A DNA stretch of 64,000 bases from Terramyces sp. JEL0728 (lineage: Eukaryota; Chytridiomycota; Chytridiomycetes; Rhizophydiales; Terramycetaceae): assembly GCA_027603945.1 (NCBI GenBank), contig JADIIU010000058.1, forward strand, positions 17,864-81,863, in the 5' to 3' direction. The notes under the pieces were generated by a model. That model made no database searches. It worked only from the letters and a program-made list of their open reading frames with translations, and was not told where the DNA came from. Shown piece by piece: positions 1 to 10,974 of this stretch (position 1 is the first letter of the stretch; each line of letters opens with the position of its first letter). A program made the translations under genes and the position numbers.

Positions 1-914
1 TCTTGATGCTATCCCCAAGAGCTGATATGCAACCTCTTCAGGGGTTGTTTCCAAACAACAATGTGCCTGCCAAGAAAGAAGATGCGAATCGGCCAAAACC
101 AGCTCCGCTTGCGGATACATTGTCACCTAAAGTAAATACTGGGAATGGCGGCAGCAGCTTGACTACACAGCCAGTATTATCCCCTCTTTTATCACCTTTA
201 CTCAGTCCACAGTTGAAAGCGATTGAGCACACTCTTTCTCCAAAGATGAATGCTATTGATAACTTCTTGTCGTCAACTAGTTCGCCGCAAGCTCCGCAAG
301 AAGCTGAAAATTACAACTTTGACGCAAGTGCTTTTGCACTGCCACCTGTTGCCCAAGATTTACACCCAAGTATTGCTGAAATGACCCCACATTTAACTTC
401 TTTGTTTGCCGACGCTTATCCAAACACTGAGCAGCAGAATAGCGATACTATAGGGAACAATCAAAATGCTCAAGTTGTACAACAAACCCAAAACATGTCT
501 CATTTACTGCAGAATAATGCTACGTTGGACCCAGCAAACAGTGCCATACACCACAGCAGTGTCAGGTTAAACTCAGGATTAAGTAAAAGTACAAATCATC
601 CCGTGAATGAAAATATTAGTGTGACAAAGCAAAGTTTGCCAAATAACAATTCTCATCAAATATCCCAGTCCAATATCCCCCCAAAAATACGGGCTCAAAC
701 GATATCCAGTCCTACCAATCGGAAAGATGACTTTAATCAGCAGACAGAGCAGCAGGAACAATATGCAAAACCTTCTGAAGATATTTCTAATTTATTTGGA
801 GAGCCAGATCTAGGAAATTTTGACCAGTTCAACCCAAACAGCAATTTGAACCCGCAAAACAATTTTGCTAACGAGTGGTCATTTGACGGGTCCTTGTTTG
901 ATGGAAATACATAG
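1..914 (+). CDS. Left-truncated Asn/Gln/Ser/Pro-rich protein (C-terminal part)
   Basis: The frame is open from the left edge to a TAG at 912-914, so only the last 300 or so residues are visible and the true start lies outside. The protein is low in complexity: Asn, Gln, Ser and Pro dominate, with repeated LSP motifs (for example SPLLSPLLSP) and an acidic/aromatic end (FDQF, EWSFDGSLFDG). No folded domain is recognisable. Such composition is common in activation domains and RNA- or endocytosis-related scaffolds, but this is inference from composition only. No ultrashort intron is needed in the visible part. The 3' end faces the 3' end of the VPS8 gene 45 nt away. Confidence 0.6.
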   Translation, partial: LMLSPRADMQPLQGLFPNNNVPAKKEDANRPKPAPLADTLSPKVNTGNGGSSLTTQPVLSPLLSPLLSPQLKAIEHTLSPKMNAIDNFLSSTSSPQAPQEAENYNFDASAFALPPVAQDLHPSIAEMTPHLTSLFADAYPNTEQQNSDTIGNNQNAQVVQQTQNMSHLLQNNATLDPANSAIHHSSVRLNSGLSKSTNHPVNENISVTKQSLPNNNSHQISQSNIPPKIRAQTISSPTNRKDDFNQQTEQQEQYAKPSEDISNLFGEPDLGNFDQFNPNSNLNPQNNFANEWSFDGSLFDGNT

Positions 915-959
915 TATACATTACGATCAATTAATCAAAATAAAACCTTACAACCCTTT

Positions 960-3900
960 TTATTCTTCTTCCAAAAAACTGTCATTCATTTGAATTTCAT
1001 CCAAAGTCCCTCGATTCATGGTTACAGCGAGATTATTGTAAACCTCACTCATTTTAGGCTTTCCCTCCAGATACCTATCGATTTTTTCAAACTTGGTTAA
1101 TTCTTCATTCTCATTCACAGTCTACGTTAACAAAGTGTACCGCATAGTCGTGTTGAACTGTTGCTTGTTTGCCTTTGAATTTTACTTGGGAAGGTTTGCC
1201 ACATACTATACACCTGCATTAGCTTTAATTACCATAACTCGTAACCTTCGAACGAATCCTGGCTGACATGCTGTTGCGCCTTTTCCAGGGCAGATACCAA
1301 ACATATTGAATGAAAGGCATGATGGCATTTGAAAATTGCTATTTTATCTTGCTGCTCTTCGATGGTCATTGCTTTCAAGTGGAACAGCCTTCTGCACAGT
1401 TGGCATTGTCCAAGACTAGGATGGAACGACGACTTGCACTTTTGAACATACTCCCTGTACAACTCAAAACCAAATGAATTTGTCAAGGTAAGCGCTATTT
1501 CCAAAGTTTGCTTTTGATACGCAGTTGTCTCTAATAAATGGGTGATCAATTGGCGATACTTTCCAAACTCTGCTGTGGGCTGCGATTCAATCAAGTGAAT
1601 AAGAATCTTTGGTATGGGCAAATGGGCGATACACGCTTCCATTGCCTGAGATTTGATCTCAGTTACAAATTCCGAGGTATCCTCCAACGCAAAACAAATT
1701 CGATTCAGTAATTTAAGCCAGAGCTGGTGATTTGGAGTGTCCAATTCTGATAAACGGACTATATCCGCCAAGATATCGGCAGTTTTCTTTTTCATCTTTT
1801 TGATTTGATTGTCATTTTGGTCATTGTCCAACATCAAGTCTTCAACCTCCGTAAGTTGCGTCACTAGCAAATCCAAATACAAATCCACCACCTCGCCGTA
1901 ATTTCTGCTCTTTTCCAGCAACCAAATAGTTACTCTGTTCAACTTGAACTTTAAGCATAAATTTGTAACTAATTCCAAATGATAAGGTTCCTCCTTAAAG
2001 ATAGAATCTAGCCATTTCAAATATTTTAAAACTCCAGTTGGTTGGATTTCACACATTAATCCCAAATATTTATCATACAACGACTTTCCGAATTTTGGGA
2101 CAGAAGTTTGTGTTGATTTCTTGATTCCTATCAGCCCTCCAATATATTTAAATTGCAGTGATGACTGATCTTTTAATAGCTCAATGTTATCTTGGTGTTC
2201 ATGCGGCCACAAATCGTCATATAGTCCAACAATTTCGTATGTGCCATCTACCAAATCAGTTAAATGCTTTTGTATGGTTGTCTTGATTACTGCAGCGGTT
2301 TCCGGTTTTACGACGCTAATCCAGCCTCTTATTGCGGCAAACAAGGATGGCTTTCTATTTATGTCTGCAATGTATGATTCAATGGCTAAATCATAGCTTT
2401 CAACTTCCAGAACAGACTTTTCATACAATTTCCAAAAATTTGCCTTTCTGAAGGATTCCAGAAATCGTTCTCGATCTGATTCCTGCCTTTCTGGAATAAA
2501 TCCTCCGTCATATAGCGAAATAACTGCAATTTGTCGCTCTTCTGCTGTTTCCTTCAGCGGGCTGCTAACTAGAGCATTGAATATTTCCATTAGTTTCGCT
2601 TTTGAAATGTTCATGTATGCTCTATATTTACTATACGACCTGGCTACAAAGCTGAAAATTGCATCCACTTGCGCCTGTGACCATGAGTACGTTTCGATAA
2701 GGTGAAAACATACATTGATGATGTAATGGCGGGTAATAAGTAGGGAATCTTTATGCTTATCATCTTGAAGAGAAATCCCACTGTTTAACACCGGATTATC
2801 AAATACCGCTCCAGCCACTTTCAGCATTTCGTGTGTGTCCTTTTGCAATAGAAAGTACAGGTATGGCCATGGTTCTTTCCCTACTCTAAGCTCGTGTCCC
2901 TCTAGTTTGACATATGTAGGAGAACACAATATCCCAAAAATACTCCGGTACGCCAGATCTGCTGCTTCCAGCTCAAGTTCGCCGATTGGGAATGCTTTTC
3001 CTTGAAGGATATAAGCCAAGTACACAAACAGAGTGTAAAGCTCCTGCTCGCTATTTTCATTAGAATCAATTTTTTCAATTATTTCAAGTACAGGGAGCCC
3101 AAATTCCATTAAACCGCCATTGTATACATGAATAAGAGCACTGGTGAACCCCCATTCTTTACATAAATGGATGGTATTGTGCAGATCCATTGTTTTTGGA
3201 TCCAAGAGCAACAAAACTTGCTCCAGTCGACTCGCATTCTCTTGTGTTAGTTGTTCAAACATCATCTGAATAATCTGAGGGTTGGGAACGCTGGAGATTG
3301 TGCCATTTAGAATAAGGCCCTGTATAATAGAGTTGAAGATATTGAATAAAGAAACATCAACAAACCGCTCAAATATGTCTCCAAATATTAGGTCCAATCT
3401 GTTGATTGAAATGCAAGTTTCAATAATCAATGTTGCTGTGTCAAAATATATGGAGGGGTCTTCCAGATTAGAAAACCCGCTGAGTGACATTGATGTCAAG
3501 TTGAGAATTAATCCGGATAGATGTTCAGAGACTGCTTGCTCCCGCTCCTCTTTTTCAACTGGCACACCCAACACAACAATGGGATACTCTCCTTCAAACA
3601 ATTCAATGCCGTATTGGAAAGCTAACTTGAAATTGCCTGCTCGAATCAAGACTGCCAACCGCTCTTGCCAATGGAGCAGACTACCAAAACAAATTTCTTT
3701 GTCCGTCATTATGAATATTCTGTTGAAACTTGAGGATATATTGTGCTGTGGTGAAGGATGTAGCGGAATGATTTTCGGGATTGAGATATCCCAGGTATTT
3801 TCCAGCGGTCTATGGGTTGATATCTGAACAGATTCTATTCTTTTTGATAGCGTTGTATCATAGATTTCAAACTTTTGATCGACGGTGAGGCATAATATAA

Positions 3901-5350
3901 ACTAAATTAAGAAAGAGTACTTGGGAATTAATCCATTCAATAGCAGTTATTTCAAAATCAGTTTCAATTTGACAAGCAACGTTAAACAGCAGCTTCTTTG
4001 ACTGATCTTCTGCAGATTCCATTGTGGAATTCATATGGATAATACCCAGCTTCTTTCCATATGAAAACGCAAGCCTTGGCATCCTTTTTGTGCCGCCTTT
4101 TTGCGAATTAGGAACCCACCATCTGGTGCAAGAATACTCTACCGAGGTCTCTGCGTTCAATGAAGACCACATCACACGGTATTGGATCCTTGGGCTTGGT
4201 TTCATACTGAGAACAGCTAATTTGAAGGGAGAGGTCACAGCTATCAGGGATAATGCATCTCCAGGGAACTTTGCCTTTCCCTTTAGCAAAGGGGACATTG
4301 AAAAGATAGTAGTGTTGACCAATTCCGGATCATCTGGTGCTTTGAGTCTTCCATGTATGCGGTATGATTTGAATGTGCTATAAACTAGACGTTTGTAAAG
4401 TAGATGGTAATATGCAGCGCCTTGTTGGTTTGCAGAATAAAAAACATCTCTGGAATTGAATGCCAAGTGCGTTATTGCAATTCCCTTTAAATTTCCATCT
4501 CCTACACCAACTGGATCAATCGATTTCACCAACACCCGCTTTCTTATATCCCATAAAGAAATATGACCAGATTGGAACCCAGTAACTACTTGGGTCTGGT
4601 CCGGACATATATCAATTGCAGTAACCGGTCCATATTCCAGTGGTGATTCTAGTGTTGCCAGATGATTCTGAGCTAAATCATACAAAACCGTTTTAGAATC
4701 AACAGTCCCGACTGCAATTCCAGACGACACAGAAAAAACTGTAGGTTTATAGTGTCCAAACAAATTTAAAGAAAGCTCCCTAAATGAAGACCATCGAAAT
4801 ATCCCAGTTGGTCCTGGCGGGATTGAATTCAGCAAATCCTCCTGTAAATCTTTCATTTCTGGAGCAGTTCCAGAAGTTTTCAAAGATAGCCTGGAGGTTG
4901 AGTGCTTTAGCCCTAGTGTACTTCCTCGCCTAGACGGAGCACTCTGTCATAAGTTTTCTCTTACCAAGATTGAAGTGTCTGCAAATGAAATATCCTCCTG
5001 CAGTTCAGACTCGTTGTGCCTAATAAAATGCTGGTATAGTGAAATATCTCTTCCAATCCTTTCCAATAACAAAATCCCTTGATCTGAATCCTGCTGAATT
5101 ATCAGCTTCTGCAGATTCTCCAAATATGTACAAGTCTCTACCAAATCTTCTTTCAGGGTATCAATTAGCTGCATTTCTGGAATCAATGCCCTGGGATTAA
5201 GCTTTGTTACTTTAGGTACAATCCTTCTATCCGAGCGATATTTTCCAGACTGTTTGGTTCCGGGATGTCCCTTTCAATCGAAGTTTGTTCTGATTTCGAT
5301 ATCCCTTCCATTTTTAGATCTTCATCGTCTGATTCTGATATTAGCTCCAT
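960..5350 (-). CDS. VPS8: Vps8, CORVET endosomal tethering subunit
   Basis: Vps8 is the Rab5-binding subunit of the CORVET complex that tethers early endosomes. Six exons give 1430 residues, near the family size; introns are 5191-5210, 4944-4964, 3902-3920, 1214-1232 and 1122-1140 (19-21 nt). The N-terminal third has the WD40-type region (GHISLWDI, then LAFNSRDVF) typical of Vps8, followed by a long helical repeat region. A C-terminal RING-like finger lies at about residues 1295-1360: CQLC, CHHAFHSICL, then CIVCGKP in the following exon. Without splicing, the frame stops before the last zinc ligands. The start ATG at 5350 is the only one that joins cleanly to the first intron. Vps8 rather than Vps41 or Vps18 is chosen from the WD40 motif wording and C-terminal finger. 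Confidence 0.88.
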
Positions 5351-5411
5351 TATTGGTGATTGAAATGTAAAGCCAAAATTTCAAAGTCGTTCGAATAAAT
5401 ATTTATTAAAA

Positions 5412-6979
5412 CTACAGTTTAGCTCTTTGAACAGCCCAAACTAAACAATCTTGAACCGGCTCCATCACATCTATAGTCCCCTGCAACAGGTACAATTGGT
5501 TATTTTTTTCAATTTCACTAATCTGATAGTTGTAATTGACCATCATCCCGTAACTTTGTTGGAATCCCTTTTCTATGTTAGGAAAGGTAACCTGATAAAT
5601 CTGCTTTCCAATTAATATTATGCAAGCTGGCGCCATTTCGAGTGTGAAAATTGCACACAGGATCAAGTGCAAAGTTTCTCCTCTTTTCCAGCAAGAGATA
5701 TCTGCCACACAACCGAGAGAGGATGGGCTTGATGATCTTTTCAGACTCGGCCTGATAGATGCGTTCACGATCCAGATACAGCGAAAACACGTTATTAATC
5801 GGTGCAGAAGTATAAGGAACAAGAGATCGGATTGCTTTGATTTCTTTTGGCAAGAACATTTCCCTGTTCAGATTCAAATTGGTTTCCAGCCACTCTCTAA
5901 AGTTTGGTATTGGTGATAGCGTGACAAAAGTACTGATTGATGGTAGCTTAGCTTGCAATTCCTTGACTACACGCTTAATTAAAAAGTTTCCAAGGTCGAC
6001 TCCAGTTAATCCTGAATTACCAAAAGTTACCTTTCTTGGAGGACGTAATGGAATAAAAGATGGCCACTGTCGCACCTTCAGTGTCTGGATCAGGATCATT
6101 CAATATACTATCGATATTTTCGGGAATGCTTTTCATTGTGGCAACTTGAACAAACGTCAAGGGTTCAAACGGTATTGACTTGTGGAAGAAAGCAAAGCAG
6201 AATCGGCCAGGTCCCAATCGCTGTTTCAGAGCACCCCAAGTATGTATAGAATGAACAGCTTCGTATTTGATAATCTATTGTAAATCTACTGCTACTTTTT
6301 CCAGTACAAGGGCCGAACTGGTCCACGTCAGTTGTTCCAAGTCGATATTATTCAAACCAAACCATTCTTGGAATTGGATTTTCAAGGATTCGTTTATTGC
6401 CAGCAAATAGTCTTTTTGGGTTTCTGTCCTGATAAACTCCAACAAATCCTGTCTCAAGTTGATCAAAAACAGCAATCCCCCTGGCAATTTGCTGATGCTA
6501 TTGAACAATTTAGTGTAACTTGGCTGCAACTGCTTTTGAAGTCTATTTGTCGCCATCACTAACTTTCGTCCACATGAAGGTGAAGACCGCTGGTATTGCT
6601 GAATGGCGCTTTGAATTGACTTGTTATCCAATCCGAATTCCTTTCCAAGCAAATTAAAAAAGTAAAGTTTGCCGTTATTGTCGGTATTTTCATAGTATTC
6701 TGTCAATTGCTTGCAGAGTAGTACTGGCCAGATATCTCCGTCCTGTCTCTTGCTTTTGACTACATTTTCTATAAAGTTTCTAATTTGAGTATCCTGCAAT
6801 TCGGATTTCCCAAGATGAAATAATTCTGGATGATGCGTGTAAACCATAATGTCTTGCCAATACTGATTTATTACTGTTGGATTATAGTTGTGAATGGGTC
6901 TGAATGTATGTACTCGCTTATTGAGGATGACTCTGAATTTGTGTGCTCTTGAGAAATTGCAGATTGCAATATTTAGCAT
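5412..6979 (-). CDS. MLYCD: Malonyl-CoA decarboxylase
   Basis: The enzyme converts malonyl-CoA to acetyl-CoA and CO2, linking fatty-acid synthesis and oxidation. Four exons give 502 residues (human about 493); introns are 6275-6295, 6012-6030 and 5573-5591. Visible family motifs, in order: LEKIIKYEAVHSI, LGPGRFCFAFFHKS, GVDLGNFLIKRVVKEL, LSPIPNFREWL, and DPVCNFHTRNGA, which carries the catalytic His region. The second and fourth only join correctly when the short introns are removed. The protein ends in RAKL, a good PTS1 peroxisomal signal. The N-terminus (MLNIAICNFSRAHKFR) is basic and lacks acids, like a mitochondrial presequence, so dual targeting is possible. The gene follows VPS8 on the same strand with 61 nt between them. 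Confidence 0.92.
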
Positions 6980-7153
6980 ACAGGAAAATTAACAATGCAA
7001 GAAATTATATTATCAATTGGAGCTATGAAAACCACTCGCATGAGACGGGCTACCCGATAATGTCACTTTGGGAATAATAAATCAATAATAACGGGCAAAC
7101 GCAAATTGGAGTGCTTCCTCAAGGTTGCCGACTGTGCCGCCATTCTAATTGCA

Positions 7154-7792
7154 TCAATTAAGCGGTGAGATGATTATTAGAAAGGTCGACGTACAATTAA
7201 CAGCAGTTTCCACTCCACCTTTTGTAAGGGTAAAGTAGCTTTCCACTGACTTTAAAAAATCCAAATCTGTAGGTATTACTTGTGCAGTCATTCCCCATCT
7301 TGTTAATAAATAATCAATATTTCGCTTGCTGCTGCGTTCGTGGTAAGATGTGATAAACATGCAGTTTTTGTTTTTCTGAAATATCTGGTAAACAGCAGCT
7401 ATCAAGGGTTCAAATAGCGGAGGGTCATAAAACAAATCAGATCCAATTATATAATCATAATCCTCGGATTGATAACTTTTTAGCCAGTCCAACTCCTTCA
7501 CCTGTGCCGATAATCCATTGGCAACCACACATTCCCTCAAATTGGGCAATATGTCGCTCTTGTCTGTCATTACTACACTACACCCCAGCTTTGAAGCAAT
7601 CATTCCAGGTATCCCTACTCCAGCACCCAATTCAACAATCTTTTTATTTCGAAAGAGTTCCAGGTTTGCAATAATGAAATAACACAGTAAATATGCTGAC
7701 GGCCATATGTAATTTCCAAATGGAGCGTCCAGTATTTCGTTGAATTTCACCTTGATTTTCAGTTTCTTTACTTTAATTTCACAGGTCTGCAT
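7154..7792 (-). CDS. METTL23-like protein methyltransferase (family 16)
   Basis: A single-exon frame of 212 residues with a seven-beta-strand SAM-dependent methyltransferase fold. Visible motifs: PFGNYIWPSAYLL before the SAM domain, motif I IVELGAGVGIPGM, an acidic MTDKSD at strand 2, and the post-strand-4 motif GSDLFYDPP. SYHERSS resembles the YQERS wording I associate with METTL23. Members of this family methylate lysine or arginine in proteins; the substrate here cannot be read from sequence. The frame ends IIISPLN at a TGA. A coding-looking stretch just downstream (about 7060-7135, minus strand) cannot be joined with an intron of the usual size, so I end the gene at 7154. Confidence 0.75.
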   Translation of the reverse strand: MQTCEIKVKKLKIKVKFNEILDAPFGNYIWPSAYLLCYFIIANLELFRNKKIVELGAGVGIPGMIASKLGCSVVMTDKSDILPNLRECVVANGLSAQVKELDWLKSYQSEDYDYIIGSDLFYDPPLFEPLIAAVYQIFQKNKNCMFITSYHERSSKRNIDYLLTRWGMTAQVIPTDLDFLKSVESYFTLTKGGVETAVNCTSTFLIIISPLN

Positions 7793-7919
7793 CTACAAAA
7801 TTGGAAACTTTTACAGCAGATAAAGTATTAAAAGACATCTATCGATGCTGAACAGAGATGCAACTGACAATAACATCATTTAACACGTTATGTCATTCGA
7901 TTAAGTCTAAAATTTTACT

Positions 7920-8459
7920 ATGGGCAACCCGATATTTGTAGAAAAGAATGCTTTAGAAAAGTTAGAATACCCATCAGGAAGTATGCGCACAACCAGGCGT
8001 CAAGAGGACGCAAACAATCACCCAATCCAGACACTGATGGAAAGACACCATCCTGTGGATGCTGACGAGCTGGAAGATATGATTATTAGGCAGCTACAAC
8101 CGCGATCTTTCTCTTTGCTGTTTGGCCAAGAGCGCCAAGAAGAAGATTCGATGGAAACGGCAATGGGAAGACTTCGCAGACAGTTGAGACAATCTACAGC
8201 TAGGCTTGCTGAGCAGGTCACTCTTACTCATAGAAATAGTAGCATTGAAGCTAGAGACAGATTAGAAATGGATAGAATGTTTAGAAGAGTGCGCCAAGAA
8301 CGAAGAAATGAAAATATGCTATTTCAAAATGCAATATACAGGTGGAATATGAGAGATAGACAAGAAAGTGATATTGATATTTCTAGAAATGAAGCTTTAG
8401 AAAGGCTATACGAAAGGCAAAGGCAACGCGGGGTCGATCCCCGATTTGAGATTCCCTAA
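7920..8459 (+). CDS. Hypothetical Arg/Glu-rich protein, 179 residues
   Basis: An intact frame from ATG to TAA with no intron. The protein is very rich in Arg, Glu and Gln and is predicted helical over most of its length (for example MGRLRRQLRQSTARLAEQV and RMFRRVRQERRNENMLF). It lacks hydrophobic segments and cysteines. I do not recognise a family. It starts MGNP, but residue 6 is Phe rather than Ser/Thr, so N-myristoylation is not well supported. It is divergent from the methyltransferase gene (128 nt apart) and its stop lies 30 nt from the convergent kinase stop. Length, frame integrity and placement suggest a real gene. Confidence 0.55.
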   Translation: MGNPIFVEKNALEKLEYPSGSMRTTRRQEDANNHPIQTLMERHHPVDADELEDMIIRQLQPRSFSLLFGQERQEEDSMETAMGRLRRQLRQSTARLAEQVTLTHRNSSIEARDRLEMDRMFRRVRQERRNENMLFQNAIYRWNMRDRQESDIDISRNEALERLYERQRQRGVDPRFEIP

Positions 8460-8489
8460 TGCATTAGAAATAAACAATATATTACAAAT

Positions 8490-9530
8490 TTACAATTCCA
8501 TTTCAAAAATAGTGCTTTCGCTATCGACACTTGGCTTGATCTTTTCTTCAAAGCTATCATTGGGCAGCAGTTTGGATGGGCTCTTTGTATAACGTTCTGG
8601 GAAAAATGTCTGTTCGTCTGGTGAGATTGGAGTGAGTGGTAAATATTTGACAGGAATACAGTGGCAGAAATATCCAGATATTTCGCTAAATGCTGTGTGC
8701 AACTGAGCTGCTGTTGGGCGGCAAAACGGATCTAAGTGGAATATACTTCGCAACAGCTTGCAGATTTGTGGAGAAAAGCCAAACTTTTCCTGAAAAGTGT
8801 CCTGGAGCTCTTCAGAGTAAATGTGATGTTGAAAATGCTTGTCCTTGTCTGATGCCATATTCCACGGGTTCTTTGCCGTCAATAGATTAATCAAAATGAT
8901 TCCCAGCGACCACACATCATTTGCAGCGGGATGATAGGACAGTGGTATAGACTCTTCTCCTCTAGCCTCTGGAGACAGGTAGCAGGCACTCCCACAGCCA
9001 AAATCAGAGGACAAATCATCGGTAGTAGCCAGCCCAAAATCACACAACTTTATATTGTTATTCAATAAAAGTATGTTTTCAGGTTTCAAATCTCTGTGAA
9101 AGACACCTTTTTCATGACAATGAGCAACTGCGCCAGTCAATTGCAGAAAGAGTTTTTTAACCGTTGATTCATCCATTTTTTCGTTTAGTATGTAGTCAAA
9201 CAAGTCGCGATCACAGTACTCCAAGACCATGTATCTATAGTGGTGTGTTTCAATGACTTCCAATAGGCTGATGATATTTGACTGTCCAGCAACCGTTTTC
9301 ATAAACAAAATCTCCTCGTACTGGATATCTAACTGGTTTTTCGATAGCCCTTGTTTGTACAGACACTTTACTGCGTACTTTTTCTGCGAAAGTACGTTTT
9401 GGGCGAGAAATACAACGGCAAAAGAGCCTTCGCCGAGTATAGATATGATTTGAAGATTTTTAGAAACAAATTCACCCAGCTGAGTATGAGGATCAAGGTA
9501 ATCTTTCATTGTTTTGGCAAACTTTCCCAT
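8490..9530 (-). CDS. Ran1/Ksp1-like serine/threonine protein kinase
   Basis: A single-exon kinase of 346 residues. The glycine loop is GEGSFAVVF, the ATP lysine is in YAVKC, the catalytic loop is HRDLKPEN, the metal site is DFG, and the activation segment is GCGSACYLSPE. The GCGS...YLSPE wording with a short glycine-loop-proximal N-terminus matches the fungal Ran1/Sks1/Vhs1 group, which links nutrient state to meiosis and growth. All catalytic residues are present, so it should be active. About 60 residues after the kinase domain are Ser/Pro-rich with no domain. The start ATG at 9530 gives MGKFAKTMKDYL just before the kinase domain. No intron is needed. Confidence 0.82.
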   Translation of the reverse strand: MGKFAKTMKDYLDPHTQLGEFVSKNLQIISILGEGSFAVVFLAQNVLSQKKYAVKCLYKQGLSKNQLDIQYEEILFMKTVAGQSNIISLLEVIETHHYRYMVLEYCDRDLFDYILNEKMDESTVKKLFLQLTGAVAHCHEKGVFHRDLKPENILLLNNNIKLCDFGLATTDDLSSDFGCGSACYLSPEARGEESIPLSYHPAANDVWSLGIILINLLTAKNPWNMASDKDKHFQHHIYSEELQDTFQEKFGFSPQICKLLRSIFHLDPFCRPTAAQLHTAFSEISGYFCHCIPVKYLPLTPISPDEQTFFPERYTKSPSKLLPNDSFEEKIKPSVDSESTIFEMEL

Positions 9531-9555
9531 TCAATTTATACCAATCGACATTTTC

Positions 9556-9726
9556 ATGCGAGCGCCACAAATGACGGGTCACCTGAAGAATGGGGACTTT
9601 GCAATACCCCCCAAAATGAGGAAGAAGACGGAAATGCAAGCTGAAGTAGTACAAACAAGCTTATCTAGTATCGACTTTGTCGCTGCTAATAAATATCACG
9701 ATCTGTCGAGTGTTGATGTTGATTAG
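9556..9726 (+). CDS. Possible small protein, 56 residues, uncertain
   Basis: A short open frame divergent from the kinase gene, starting 25 nt from the kinase start codon. It reads MRAPQMTGHLKNGDFAIPP, then a basic MRKKTE segment. An in-frame upstream ATG at 9514 would overlap the kinase start. Inside it, 20 nt beginning gtacaaacaagc and ending cttatctag fit the intron pattern of this genome; removing them gives a 37-residue product ending YRLCRC. I recognise no family. It could be a small gene, a 5' part of something longer, or chance. Confidence 0.25.
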   Translation: MRAPQMTGHLKNGDFAIPPKMRKKTEMQAEVVQTSLSSIDFVAANKYHDLSSVDVD

Positions 9727-10239
9727 AGCTCAGATATCCTGCTTGAATAAGCGTGAGTAATATCTGGTGAGCCAAACATCAAAGCATGTAATTTCTGTAC
9801 GCAGATTTCTGCGAGAGAGACTAGCCCTCCTTGGGCCCAATGCTCTTAAAATGCTTTAGGATGCGTTATTGGCTCAATTCTAGTTCTCTCATTCTCTCAA
9901 ATGACATTCCGAAACAACGCACAGATCGAATTGCATAAGCCAACATTAAAATGCATAAAAAGGTGTTCTACCTTGTTTGAATAGCTCACTTGCCATTGTT
10001 CTAGAAATTATTTCAGAGCGGTGAAAATTCCGATGTGATTGCATAATGCAATTTCTAGCAACGTGAAATCGCAGAATAGAAAAGGCACTTGCATGAAAGC
10101 AAGTGATAACCTAATACTGGACGACAATGTGATTTGAATTTCGGTAATGCACTGTTCCTTTAGTGGTATTGAATCCGCAACTATTGAAAATGAGTCTATT
10201 AAGGCTGTTAATATCCAGACTATTTTTGTGAATCTGAAA
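9727..10239. other. Intergenic region of about 500 nt
   Basis: No coding frame, tRNA, snRNA or rRNA is recognisable on either strand. It should hold the promoter of the NEDD8-protease gene. The last 93 nt are open in the protease frame with earlier ATGs (10147 and 10189), but conservation begins only at 10240, so I read them as leader. Confidence 0.5.
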
Positions 10240-10872
10240 ATGTCGAAGCGAGAAACACTGCTGGCATACGGCGATGTACAAATATACGACGAGGATTTAG
10301 CGACACTAGAGCCCCACCAATGGTTAAACGACACTATAATAGAATTCGTATACGAATACACTGAGCTGGAACCAAACTACTCGTTCATTGACCTAGTTCG
10401 TCCTGCAATATTATTTCTAATCGCCAATACAGACTCTGACATCAAATACACAAAAGATTACGTTTTTATGCCGCTGAATGACTCTGATGGCGATGGTGGA
10501 TCACACTGGTCATTGCTGGTCTATTCTCGATTAGAAAACACTATTAGGCACTATGATTCAATGAATAATCATAACGAGTTTGTAGCTGAGCGAGCAATCA
10601 GTCGTATACAGGACAATATTGCATGCAAGAGTCCAAAGCTTTTACACATGAATACTCCACAGCAGGGGAATGGCTACGATTGCGGAGTTTATGTGTTGTA
10701 CATCACCACAATGTTGGCTGGTAGGTTGGAGCAAGATCAAGAGATTGGCGGTCGGCCTGATTCCAGTTTATGGGACATTGCTGGCGTGTTTGATCAGAGG
10801 GATATTGATGAATGTCGAAAAGAATTGTTTGTATTGATATCTGACTTGGCAACCAAATACCAAATAAAATAA
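10240..10872 (+). CDS. DEN1: NEDD8-specific cysteine protease (SENP8/Den1, ULP fold)
   Basis: A single-exon protein of 210 residues, the size of SENP8. It removes NEDD8 from proteins or matures its precursor. The C48 catalytic set is complete: His89 in SHWSLLVY, Asp106 in RHYDS, the oxyanion Gln about residue 142 in PQQGNGYDCG, and Cys148. The early EPHQWLNDTIIEF segment matches the substrate-tail groove motif (W-L-N-D) of this family. I prefer SENP8 over Ulp1/Ulp2 because the domain stands alone and short, with SLLVYxR after the catalytic His. The ATG at 10240 puts the conserved domain directly at the N-terminus. NEDD8 rather than SUMO specificity is inference from similarity. Confidence 0.85.
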   Translation: MSKRETLLAYGDVQIYDEDLATLEPHQWLNDTIIEFVYEYTELEPNYSFIDLVRPAILFLIANTDSDIKYTKDYVFMPLNDSDGDGGSHWSLLVYSRLENTIRHYDSMNNHNEFVAERAISRIQDNIACKSPKLLHMNTPQQGNGYDCGVYVLYITTMLAGRLEQDQEIGGRPDSSLWDIAGVFDQRDIDECRKELFVLISDLATKYQIK

Positions 10873-10974
10873 TTGTCAATTCTATATTTGAGAATAGCTT
10901 TCCTTGCTTCAACAATTTCCATAAAGGTACTTTACCATTGATTTGAAAGTAACAGTGCTATAGCCAAAACAAAT

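Noticed and set aside
7060..7135. Minus-strand coding-like stretch after the METTL23-like stop (NGGTVGNLEEALQFAFARYY or MAAQSATLRKHSNLRL).
   Set aside because: Two frames look equally protein-like, and no donor at the usual distance links either to the methyltransferase.
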